Source: RGIG4576 sp045656705
GTDB lineage: Bacteria; Bacteroidota; Bacteroidia; Bacteroidales; Muribaculaceae
Assembly: GCA_045656705.1 (NCBI GenBank)
Contig: JAZORR010000050.1
Span: forward strand, 163,136 to 227,135
DNA: 64,000 bases
Reading direction: 5' to 3'
The translations under genes and the position numbers were made by a program. The number at the start of each line of letters is the position of its first letter. Position 1 is the stretch's first letter. Under the pieces are notes generated by a model, which saw only the letters and a list, made by a program, of their open reading frames with translations, was not told where the DNA came from and ran no database searches. This document shows, piece after piece, positions 53,874 to 61,721 of the stretch.

Positions 53874-55436
53874 ATGACTGAATTAAATTCTTTAGTAGAC
53901 TGGTCGAGAGCTCAATTTGCTCTCACAGCAGCCTATCATTGGCTATTCGTTCCCCTCACTTTGGGACTATCGGTAATTGTAGCTATCATGGAAACTATCT
54001 ATTACCGAACAAAAAATAAGGTGTGGCTTGATACCACAAAATTTTGGATGACATTGTTTGCCATAAATTTTGCCATTGGAGTAGCCACAGGTATTATTCT
54101 TGAGTTTGAATTTGGTACCAATTGGTCAAATTACAGTTGGTTTGTGGGGGATATATTCGGAGCCCCACTTGCCATAGAAGGACTTCTCGCTTTCTTTATG
54201 GAATCGACATTCTTCGCTGTAATGTTCTTTGGATGGGAAAAGGTAAGTGCACGCTTCCACCTTTCAGCCACTTGGCTTACAGCCATAGGAGCTTGCATTT
54301 CTGCACTCTGGATTCTAATTGCCAACTCTTGGATGCAATATCCTGTGGGTATGGAATTTGATCCTAACCAAATGCGTAACGTAATGAACGATTTCTGGGC
54401 AGTAGTGCTATCTCCTGTTGCAGTAAATAAGATTATTCACACAGTATTGAGTGGCTGGGTGCTTGGTGGCGTATTTGTGATAGGTATCAGCGCTTGGTTC
54501 TTGCTCAAAAAACGTAAAGCCGAAATGGCACTTCGCAGTATAAAAGTAGGTGGATTCATCGGTTTCTTAGGCATCATTATCACTGTCGGTTCTGGCGATG
54601 GTTCGGCAAAAGTTGTATCTGAAGTGCAACCAATGAAACTTGCCGCTATGGAAGGACTTTACCATGGTAAGCACGGACAAGAAATCACCGCATTTGGTAT
54701 TTTAAATCCTGAGAAGAAATACGACAACGAAGAACCTACCTTTATTTTCGATATTTCAATTCCTAAGGGATTGTCATTTTTAGCAGAAGGTGATTTTAAT
54801 GCTTTCGTTCCTGGTGTGACCGATATCATAAACGGAGTGAAACTTGATGCAAATGGCGACACTATCTACACCACATCTTACGCCGAACGTATAGCTATGG
54901 GTAAAGAAGCTCATAATGCATTGAAACAATACGACACAGCGAAAAAAGCTGGAAACAAAGAAGCTATGCAAGTGGCAAATATCGAATTACAAAAGAATTT
55001 CAAATATTTCGGATACGGATATTTCAATTCGCCAGAAGAAGCCATTCCTAATGTAGCCATCACTTTCTATGCTTTCCATATTATGGTGATTTTAGGTAGT
55101 TATCTTCTTGCATTCTTTGCATTAGTTTTGCTTTTGGTTTATAAGAAATCATTAACTAAATGGATCATCGACAATAAATGGGTGCAAATTGTTGCTATTA
55201 TCACCATACCTTTGGCATGGATTTGTTCGCAATCGGGATGGGTGGTAGCTGAAGTAGGACGCCAACCATGGGTTATTGAAGGACTTATGCCTACAACAGC
55301 AGCCATTAGCCACATACCTACATCGTCGGTAATTACCACATTCTTCATCTTTGTAGTAGTATTTACCGGTCTATTAGCTGCAGAAATCAATATTATGACA
55401 AAATACATTTCAAACAAATCAAAAGAAAACAAGTAA
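53874..55436 (+). CDS. cydA: Cytochrome bd ubiquinol/menaquinol oxidase subunit I
   Basis: 520 residues, about nine TM helices. Reduces O2 with quinol and carries the three hemes. Heme ligand His22 in TAAYHWLFVPLT, the second His in KIIHTVLSGW, IEGLLAFFMEST (conserved Glu in the proton path) and GRQPWVIEGLMPT are visible. The Q-loop between helices 6 and 7 has the residues typical of the short-Q-loop form. Directly upstream of cydB (24 bases). Confidence 0.96.
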   Translation: MTELNSLVDWSRAQFALTAAYHWLFVPLTLGLSVIVAIMETIYYRTKNKVWLDTTKFWMTLFAINFAIGVATGIILEFEFGTNWSNYSWFVGDIFGAPLAIEGLLAFFMESTFFAVMFFGWEKVSARFHLSATWLTAIGACISALWILIANSWMQYPVGMEFDPNQMRNVMNDFWAVVLSPVAVNKIIHTVLSGWVLGGVFVIGISAWFLLKKRKAEMALRSIKVGGFIGFLGIIITVGSGDGSAKVVSEVQPMKLAAMEGLYHGKHGQEITAFGILNPEKKYDNEEPTFIFDISIPKGLSFLAEGDFNAFVPGVTDIINGVKLDANGDTIYTTSYAERIAMGKEAHNALKQYDTAKKAGNKEAMQVANIELQKNFKYFGYGYFNSPEEAIPNVAITFYAFHIMVILGSYLLAFFALVLLLVYKKSLTKWIIDNKWVQIVAIITIPLAWICSQSGWVVAEVGRQPWVIEGLMPTTAAISHIPTSSVITTFFIFVVVFTGLLAAEINIMTKYISNKSKENK

Positions 55437-55460
55437 TAAACCTCTAAAAGAATATAAATT

Positions 55461-56597
55461 ATGATTACATACCAATTTCTTCAATCTTATTGGTGGTTCC
55501 TCATCTCAGTTCTTGGAGGAATACTCGTGTTTATGTTATTTGTACAAGGTGGACAAACCTTGCTATGCATTGAAAAAGAAGAAAATCGCAAGGCAATGCT
55601 CGTGAATGCAATTGGCAAAAAATGGGAACTTTCGTTCACCACTCTTGTAGTGTTTGGAGGAGCATTCTTTGCTTCATTTCCACTATTCTACTCTACAAGT
55701 TTCGGCGGTGCATATTGGTTGTGGATGCTTATCCTCATAGGATTTGTACTACAAGCCGTAAGTTATGAATATCGACGCAAAAAAGGCAACATTTATGGCA
55801 CTAAAGTCTACGACACATTTTTTGCCATTAATGGTACACTTGCCACCATACTTCTCGGTGTGGCAGTGGCAATGTTCTTCTTTGGAGCAGAATTCGCTAT
55901 TGATAAGAGCAATATAACTAATGTAGGTTCACCTACTATTTCCTCATGGGCCAACACTCACGGATTAGAAGCCATTTTCAACTGGAAAAACCTTATACTT
56001 GGTTTCACTATCCTTTTCTTGGCTCGAGCACAAGCATTGTTATATTTCATCAATGCCATCAACGACGATATCACTCGCCAAAAGTGTCGCACATCATTAA
56101 TGTGGAACGGGGCAATATTTGTGGTACTTTTCCTTACGTTCTTGGCTTTTTTGCTTACAAGTGCGGGTGTACAAACAACCGACAACACTTATACACTTGT
56201 AGATTACAAATACCTTCACAATTTCATTGAAATGTGGTGGTTTGCCATCATCTTTGTGGTGGGATTATTATTGGTATTATATGCTATCATATATAGCATT
56301 GTAAAGAGCACTTTCAACAAAGGTATTTGGTTCAGTGGTATAGGCACATTCCTTGTGGTTATAGCACTTTTCGGAGTGGCAGGATACAACAATACGGCCT
56401 ATTACCCTTCGCTTATCGACATCAACAGCTCGTTATCTATCTCTAATAGTTCGTCGAGCGAATTCACACTCACAGTAATGTCGTGCGTGTCGCTAATCAT
56501 ACCATTTGTTGCCGCATATATTGTTTATGCATGGCGACAATTAAGCAAAACTCCAATTACAGAAAAAGAAATGGAGCAATCTTCGCATAAATACTGA
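55461..56597 (+). CDS. cydB: Cytochrome bd oxidase subunit II
   Basis: 378 residues, eight to nine TM helices. Family signs are YWWFLISVLGGILVFMLFVQGGQ near the N-terminus (conserved Gly/Gln-rich loop) and FPLFYSTSFGGAYWLWMLILIGF. Partner of CydA; contributes no heme but supports O2/H+ pathways. Last gene of the DUF4492-cydA-cydB operon. Confidence 0.95.
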   Translation: MITYQFLQSYWWFLISVLGGILVFMLFVQGGQTLLCIEKEENRKAMLVNAIGKKWELSFTTLVVFGGAFFASFPLFYSTSFGGAYWLWMLILIGFVLQAVSYEYRRKKGNIYGTKVYDTFFAINGTLATILLGVAVAMFFFGAEFAIDKSNITNVGSPTISSWANTHGLEAIFNWKNLILGFTILFLARAQALLYFINAINDDITRQKCRTSLMWNGAIFVVLFLTFLAFLLTSAGVQTTDNTYTLVDYKYLHNFIEMWWFAIIFVVGLLLVLYAIIYSIVKSTFNKGIWFSGIGTFLVVIALFGVAGYNNTAYYPSLIDINSSLSISNSSSSEFTLTVMSCVSLIIPFVAAYIVYAWRQLSKTPITEKEMEQSSHKY

Positions 56598-56615
56598 TTA
56601 TATCGGAAAAATCTG

Positions 56616-56623
56616 TATCTTTG
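56616..56623 (+). promoter_or_regulatory. -7 box TATCTTTG of the IMPACT-family gene
   Basis: Exact TAnnTTTG, leader about 20 bases. Confidence 0.6.
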
Positions 56624-56647
56624 CATAAAATTAGGGAATTTTATTAG

Positions 56648-57244
56648 ATGGCAGATTTTTTCAAAACTATCAAAGATACTTCAGAGGGATTGTATAAAGA
56701 GAAAATGAGTAAATTTATCTCTTTTGCAATCCCTGTTTCTTCATCGGACGAAGCCAAAGAAATAGTAAAATCTTATCAAAAGAAATATTATGATGCCCGC
56801 CATGTGTGTTGGGCTTATATGATAGGCACAGATCGCAGCGAGTTCTATAGCAACGACAATGGCGAGCCTTCTGGTACTGCAGGAAAACCTATTCTCGGAC
56901 AAATCAATTCTTACGAACTCACAAACATCCTCATTGTGGTGATTAGATATTTCGGCGGAATCAAGCTTGGTACATCGGGGCTCATCGTTGCATATAAAGC
57001 AGCAGCAGCTGATGCCATCGAGAATGGTGAAATCATTGAATGTCACGAACAAGCACAACTATCGTTCAATTTTCCATATCTGTCTATGAATAGTGTGATG
57101 AAACTTGTGAAAGATACTGGGGTGAACATCATCAGCCAAATTTTCGACAATGAATGTTCGATGATCGTAGAAACTAATGCCGATGATATTCCACCTTTCA
57201 GAAACAGACTGATAGACATAGATGGAGTTGAAATCCCCGAATAA
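56648..57244 (+). CDS. IMPACT/YigZ family protein
   Basis: 198 residues. UPF0029 N-terminal domain with KFISFAIPVSSSDEAK, CWAYMIG, NDNGEPSGTAGKPIL and VVIRYFGGIKLGTSGLIVAY, all hallmark motifs, then a smaller C-terminal ferredoxin-like domain. The eukaryotic relative IMPACT modulates Gcn2. The bacterial proteins have unclear roles, possibly RNA or nucleotide related. Soluble. Confidence 0.93.
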   Translation: MADFFKTIKDTSEGLYKEKMSKFISFAIPVSSSDEAKEIVKSYQKKYYDARHVCWAYMIGTDRSEFYSNDNGEPSGTAGKPILGQINSYELTNILIVVIRYFGGIKLGTSGLIVAYKAAAADAIENGEIIECHEQAQLSFNFPYLSMNSVMKLVKDTGVNIISQIFDNECSMIVETNADDIPPFRNRLIDIDGVEIPE

Positions 57245-57369
57245 TCTATTATAATATATTACTATAAAAACATACTTTTGGGCTTATCTATCCCTAATTA
57301 ACGAATATCAGCCTGGACATTATCTCTAAAAAACGACATTTTTTTTGAAATCCATTTGAAAAAAATCAC

Positions 57370-57377
57370 TACTTTTG
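57370..57377 (+). promoter_or_regulatory. -7 box TACTTTTG of the SLH-domain gene
   Basis: Exact TAnnTTTG. Transcription would start near 57383, just before the pseudoknot-like leader. Confidence 0.6.
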
Positions 57378-57393
57378 TAGGGTAAAAAAAACA

Positions 57394-57453
57394 TTAGTAG
57401 TGGCCTTAATGAGGTTCTAACCACTACTAAATAATCTTATTCTTAGAACCTCA
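57394..57453 (+). promoter_or_regulatory. Pseudoknot-like leader RNA before the SLH-domain gene
   Basis: Stem 1: TTAGTAGTGG (57394-57403) with CCACTACTAA (57421-57430), ten perfect pairs. Stem 2: TGAGGTTCTAA (57410-57420, inside the stem 1 loop) with TTAGAACCTCA (57443-57453), eleven perfect pairs. The arms interleave, so they form either an H-type pseudoknot or two exclusive hairpins. The element ends 11 bases before the ATG. Confidence 0.7.
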
Positions 57454-57464
57454 AAAAAATTACT

Positions 57465-59543
57465 ATGAAGAGGTTATTATTTGCTATTTGTGCGTTGTTA
57501 TTGGCAACAACAAATATAGAGTCACAAGCTCAAAACTTATTGAAGATGCTTGGCAATGCTATAGAATCGGAAGTAAAAAATAAGAACAAAAAGGGTTCCG
57601 ATGATGATAGTAATAATTCACAACAGTCAAACAATGATGTTGTTATGACCGAAAAGGACATTGCCAAATACAACAAGAAGATGAGAAGCGAGGCTTCCAA
57701 ACTTGACCGATCTAAATACTATACAAAAGAAAAAGCTGATAAATCTTATCCTCCTAATCATCCAGTGACAATAGATTTCACACCCGAATTTGCGTCTACC
57801 TTGATAGGTGGTTTGAAAGATTATTGTATCGATAATTATTTCATATCAATGGGTGGGATTGGTAACATTGCAAACACAAAGAATAGTCAGCTATATGTAA
57901 ACCGACTTATTGTCAACGTTGAAGACAATAAAAGTTATAAATATCTCGGAGATATTCTACCCAACATCAAAGAAGTGTGGTTCAGCCACAAGGTTGATGT
58001 GGCTACGATTCTAAATGAATTGGTAACCGCAAGTGAAGAATGGGAATTTAGTTCAAAAGGTGGATATTCAAGAGAGATGACAATATTTATTCCTGCCAGT
58101 AAATATCCCAAAGGACTTATAACAATACAAGAACAATTAAAGAGTAATCCAAATTGGATGAAATCTATACCTACACAAGTGCTTAAGTTCCGTACGCTCA
58201 TATACACTGGTGATGTATATGATGCCGTAAAAAATGGTGCAAATGCTTGCAAAAGTTTCTGTAAAACACATAGTTTTACTGCGGAAGTTACAGCTGCTCA
58301 CACTTATATGCGACATGCTTCTTGCCAACACAATTACAAGTTTTACTATAGTTGTAAATATTGTGGAGAGGTGGAGCATAATCCAAAACACACTTTCGTA
58401 AAAGACCAATTTAAAAAACGTAAAAGCGATCAACTTCCTCATACTTTTGTAAAATATGACCTCTCAGACGAACACTTTGTTGGTCGCAACTCTAAGGGAG
58501 AGAAAGTATATCGCACATCATGCTATTGGTGTGGTGTGGATGGCCGTGGAGAAATTGAGCATTTTACACAAACCGAACTTGTGCGTGATTTTGGTTCAGA
58601 CTCAGAAGTTTCACTTGCCGAATTCAAACGACAAAAACTTATTGCATGGGACGGCGTTTATTCGGAAGAAGCACTTGCCAATACATTTGTGGATGGTTTC
58701 CAATATCCAGGACACTTTGCTGTACCAGAAGATGATCATGGAGCAAAGACCAATAAGACTACTCAAAGCGATACCAGATGGGCTATGGTTAATGGTCTTA
58801 TCGATCGCAAAGTGCTTGGGAATGACTATCTGCAAAACATTACGACTCGACAACTTGTATCGCTTGCAGTAAGACTCGCCGAGCAACTCTCGGGGAAGGA
58901 CATAAAGAGCACAACCAAAGGTGAAAGCGCTTACATTAGTAAGGCTACTGCTGCTGGTTTCATTTCTGAAACAGATGATTTAAATGCAATTGTATCACGC
59001 CAACAAATGGCTACATATATGTATAAAGCACTACAATGGGTAAAAAAGAATTCAAAAATACGTTACACCACATATACTTCTCACCTCGAGGATTACAAAG
59101 ACTGCGGTCAGATTGCTGATTGGGCTGTAGAAGCTATGGGATTTATGAATGCACTTAATCTTGTAAAAGGTACAACAAAAAACACACTTGAACCATTAAA
59201 GAGTTGCACTATAGAGGAAGCCGTCGTATTAGCTCAAAAGTGTTTTTATGCCGAAGAATTAGGATGGTATCAATGTATAAGTCCGTATGAAAAAGGATTC
59301 TCAGGCTCAGCAATGGGAGCAACAAGTACATTGGTGAAACAATTTCAATCACAACCCGTTTACGATGGTCAAATAATAATTAACAGTTTCGACAATAGCG
59401 ACAGAATTTGGGTGAGCGAGCCTTGGATTGGTATCAACCAATTTAAAACAGCACAAAAAGATGCATTTCTCCCAACTATTGACAAACATACTGGTACTAC
59501 CATCTTTGTGAGTGGAGAAGAATTCTTACCCATCAAAGATTAA
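57465..59543 (+). CDS. Secreted SLH-domain protein with Cys/His-rich ribbons
   Basis: 692 residues. Signal peptide (LLFAICALLLATTNIESQAQ), Asn/Ser/Asp-rich segment (about 40-65), then a region of unknown fold. Two Cys-rich motifs follow: HASCQHNYKF..SCKYCGEVEH (about 285-307) and TSCYWCGVDGRGEIEHF (about 352-368), each with a CxxC. Residues about 430-610 contain S-layer-homology-like repeats: TRWAMVNGLIDRKVL, ITTRQLVSLAVRLAEQL, VSRQQMATYMYKALQW, DWAVEAMGFMNALNLVKG. SLH domains usually bind wall polymers in Gram-positives and are unusual in Bacteroidetes. A pseudoknot-like leader precedes the gene. Confidence 0.78.
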   Translation: MKRLLFAICALLLATTNIESQAQNLLKMLGNAIESEVKNKNKKGSDDDSNNSQQSNNDVVMTEKDIAKYNKKMRSEASKLDRSKYYTKEKADKSYPPNHPVTIDFTPEFASTLIGGLKDYCIDNYFISMGGIGNIANTKNSQLYVNRLIVNVEDNKSYKYLGDILPNIKEVWFSHKVDVATILNELVTASEEWEFSSKGGYSREMTIFIPASKYPKGLITIQEQLKSNPNWMKSIPTQVLKFRTLIYTGDVYDAVKNGANACKSFCKTHSFTAEVTAAHTYMRHASCQHNYKFYYSCKYCGEVEHNPKHTFVKDQFKKRKSDQLPHTFVKYDLSDEHFVGRNSKGEKVYRTSCYWCGVDGRGEIEHFTQTELVRDFGSDSEVSLAEFKRQKLIAWDGVYSEEALANTFVDGFQYPGHFAVPEDDHGAKTNKTTQSDTRWAMVNGLIDRKVLGNDYLQNITTRQLVSLAVRLAEQLSGKDIKSTTKGESAYISKATAAGFISETDDLNAIVSRQQMATYMYKALQWVKKNSKIRYTTYTSHLEDYKDCGQIADWAVEAMGFMNALNLVKGTTKNTLEPLKSCTIEEAVVLAQKCFYAEELGWYQCISPYEKGFSGSAMGATSTLVKQFQSQPVYDGQIIINSFDNSDRIWVSEPWIGINQFKTAQKDAFLPTIDKHTGTTIFVSGEEFLPIKD

Positions 59544-59549
59544 AAAATT

Positions 59550-59590
59550 AAGTATCCATCTTCGCCAATAAGGAAGGTGGATACTTTGTT
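59550..59590. terminator. Terminator between the SLH gene and convergent YjjG gene
   Basis: Thirteen-pair stem AAGTATCCATCTT/AAGGTGGATACTT (one G-U) with TTGTT tail. Confidence 0.85.
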
Positions 59591-59606
59591 AACAAAGAAT
59601 CGTATT

Positions 59607-60320
59607 CTATAATATTGATTTTATCTCTACAAGAGAATCTACCACAGCATCAGCATCAGGCATACAATTGCGGTCAAAGCCTTTTATATTGAATAATATA
59701 GTGCGCCAACCTGCATTTTTCGCTCCCTGCACATCAGCATCATAATTATCCCCTATCATCACAGTGGTTTCGGCTGTGGCACTTGTACGCTCGAGCGCAT
59801 AATCAAAAATACCACGCAATGGTTTGGTAATACCACAATCGTCGCTCAACACAAGGTGATGGATATATTCCTCAATCTTTGCACTACGAAGTTTGCGAAG
59901 CTGTACCTCTTGAAATCCGTTGCTCAAAATATTTACATCATACTTTTTTACAAGATATTCAAGCAATTCTCTTGCACCTGGTAGTAGTTTGTCAAGAGAT
60001 GATAGAAAATACAAATATTCTTCATCAATCTCCTTAGCAAGAGATACCAAATCACCTTCAACACCTATTTGCTCAAGGGTGTAACGATAACGCTCTGTGA
60101 CAAGAAAATCTTTCTCTATTTTACCATAATGATAAAGTTCCCAAAGTGCATTGTTTTTCGCTGCATAAATTTCACGAAAACGTTCATAGTTTGGACTATA
60201 TTTTGCCAAGCCATATTTATCGTAAACATGACGTAATGCCAACTTGCTATTTTCGGTGAACCACCATATTGTGTCATCTAAATCCACAAACACGGTTTTC
60301 ACATCTGTCCATTTATCCAT
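59607..60320 (-). CDS. YjjG-family HAD nucleotidase
   Basis: 237 residues. HAD motifs FVDLDDTIWWF (nucleophile and acid Asp), NILSNGFQEVQ, KPLRGIFDYAL and MIGDNYDADVQGAKNAGW. The family dephosphorylates nucleoside monophosphates including non-canonical pyrimidines (house-cleaning). The C1 helical cap at about 15-95 fits the YjjG type. Promoter TAACTTTG lies about 30 bases upstream. Confidence 0.92.
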   Translation of the reverse strand: MDKWTDVKTVFVDLDDTIWWFTENSKLALRHVYDKYGLAKYSPNYERFREIYAAKNNALWELYHYGKIEKDFLVTERYRYTLEQIGVEGDLVSLAKEIDEEYLYFLSSLDKLLPGARELLEYLVKKYDVNILSNGFQEVQLRKLRSAKIEEYIHHLVLSDDCGITKPLRGIFDYALERTSATAETTVMIGDNYDADVQGAKNAGWRTILFNIKGFDRNCMPDADAVVDSLVEIKSIL

Positions 60321-60348
60321 TTCTATTGCTATTAATAAGATTCTTTCA

Positions 60349-60356
60349 CAAAGTTA
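60349..60356 (-). promoter_or_regulatory. -7 box TAACTTTG of the YjjG gene
   Basis: Exact TAnnTTTG on the minus strand. Confidence 0.6.
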
Positions 60357-60432
60357 ATATTTTTACCGATGTTCTAAAAACCACAACACATATTATTTGT
60401 TGTTTTGAAAGAACCCTAAACCTTTTTTTACA

Positions 60433-60861
60433 ATGACACGACTCTATCAATTCTTTTTCTCGGTGAACCAATTAGGACGTCCCACCTCTATTTTGATTCT
60501 CATTTTACGCATATTTTTCGGTATAATGTTTATGACACACGGAATAGAAAAATGGGCACAATTTAATTACCTTTCACACACATTCCCCGACCCTCTCGGC
60601 ATCGGTTCTCAAATTTCGCTCGTACTCGCCATCTGCGCTGAACTATTTTGCTCTATTTTCTTTATATTCGGATTTCTTTACAAATTTACTCTCCTACCTA
60701 TGATATTCACCATGATTATAGCATTCTTTGCCGTACATCACGCAAGCATAGCACAAGGTGGTGAATTATCATTTATCTATCTTATAATTTTCGTCGTTTT
60801 ACTCCTTTACGGACCAGGGCGATTGTCGTTTGACTACATACTATCAAAAAAGAATATCTAA
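60433..60861 (+). CDS. DoxX-family membrane protein
   Basis: 142 residues with four TM helices. Helix 1 region ILRIFFGIMFMTHGIEKW is the DoxX signature; LCAELFCSIFFIFGFLYKF-like helix 2 and FAVHHASIAQGGELSFIYL follow. The family is linked to thiol/redox homeostasis or quinone-related functions, with no defined reaction here. No clear promoter box or terminator was found. The start is set by the ATG following an A/T-rich leader. Confidence 0.88.
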   Translation: MTRLYQFFFSVNQLGRPTSILILILRIFFGIMFMTHGIEKWAQFNYLSHTFPDPLGIGSQISLVLAICAELFCSIFFIFGFLYKFTLLPMIFTMIIAFFAVHHASIAQGGELSFIYLIIFVVLLLYGPGRLSFDYILSKKNI

Positions 60862-60989
60862 CCCACTTTCACCCACCCAAATACACATATATATCCTTTT
60901 TTGAGTTCATAAATCAATCATTCTTCAAAAAAACGCACTTTTTAAGCAAAAAAATCGCGCTAATGCGTTCATATTTCAAAAATTATTCC

Positions 60990-60997
60990 GATATTTG
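60990..60997 (+). promoter_or_regulatory. -7-like box GATATTTG of the HU operon
   Basis: Seven of eight positions of TAnnTTTG; leader of about 90 bases before the HU start. Confidence 0.4.
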
Positions 60998-61091
60998 CAC
61001 AACTATTTAAAAATTGTCACACTATGGCTTTCGGAGAATAGTATTTTTAATTGCACATATATATTAAATAACAATAAAGTTTAAAACTACA

Positions 61092-61376
61092 ATGACTAAA
61101 GCAGATATCGTAAACGAGATTTCTAAGTCTACTGGTATTGACAAAGCATCTGTTCTTACTACAGTAGAAAAATTTATGGAAATTGTTAAGGACTCTCTTG
61201 CTAATAACGAAGATGTATTCTTGAGAGGTTTCGGTAGCTTCATTGTGAAGACTCGTTCACAAAAGACAGCTCGTAACATTTCTAAGGGTACTACAATCAT
61301 TATCCCAGAACACAACATTCCTGCATTCAAGCCAGCAAAGGTGTTCATGGAACAAGTAAAGCAAGCTGAAAAGTAA
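61092..61376 (+). CDS. HU/IHF-family DNA-binding protein
   Basis: 94 residues, one HU fold: MTKADIVNEISKSTGIDKASV helices, VFLRGFGSFIVKTRSQKTARNISKGTTIIIPEHNIPAFKPAK with the beta arm that grips the minor groove. The arm carries the conserved Pro in IPAFKP. Nucleoid-associated architectural protein, dimeric. It lies just ahead of the 29-residue basic protein and RNase G. Confidence 0.96.
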   Translation: MTKADIVNEISKSTGIDKASVLTTVEKFMEIVKDSLANNEDVFLRGFGSFIVKTRSQKTARNISKGTTIIIPEHNIPAFKPAKVFMEQVKQAEK

Positions 61377-61422
61377 TAAAATTAAATTATCATAATTATT
61401 AATCTTTTTAAACTCAGTCATT

Positions 61423-61512
61423 ATGCCAAACGGAAAGAAACATAAGAGACACAAGATGGCTACGCATAAGCGTAAAAAGAGACTTAGAAAGAACAGACAT
61501 AAGAAAAAATAA
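61423..61512 (+). CDS. 29-residue strongly basic protein, AURKAIP1/COX24 (mS38-like) type
   Basis: Frame MPNGKKHKRHKMATHKRKK then RLRKNRHKKK; nearly every second residue is Lys, Arg or His. This matches the short AURKAIP1/COX24-domain proteins annotated in Bacteroidetes, related to mitochondrial ribosomal protein mS38, and is probably a small ribosome-associated protein. It lies 46 bases after HU and about 210 before RNase G, a conserved order as far as I recall. The exact ribosomal assignment is uncertain. Confidence 0.85.
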   Translation: MPNGKKHKRHKMATHKRKKRLRKNRHKKK

Positions 61513-61542
61513 TTTTTCTTTTTCTCTAAGTTAAGTCATATC

Positions 61543-61601
61543 AAGAACAAACATAATGAATTAAGTTTCACAAAAACGATTATTTCATTAAGTTTGTTCT
61601 T
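61543..61601 (+). repeat. 18-base inverted repeat in the leader of the RNase G gene
   Basis: 61543-61560 pairs with 61584-61601 (17 of 18 positions), loop 23 bases. A further stem AAAAGCAG/CTGCTTTT (61614-61639) follows. This may terminate the HU transcript or form a structured leader for rng. Confidence 0.65.
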
Positions 61602-61721
61602 TGTACTTTGATGAAAAGCAGATTTTACACCCTGCTTTTATTGTTCCCGCTTTCGAAAGAAGGCACAGCCTCAGAAGAGACTGAAGGCTTACTACATTTA
61701 TTAATTATTTAATCTTCAAAA

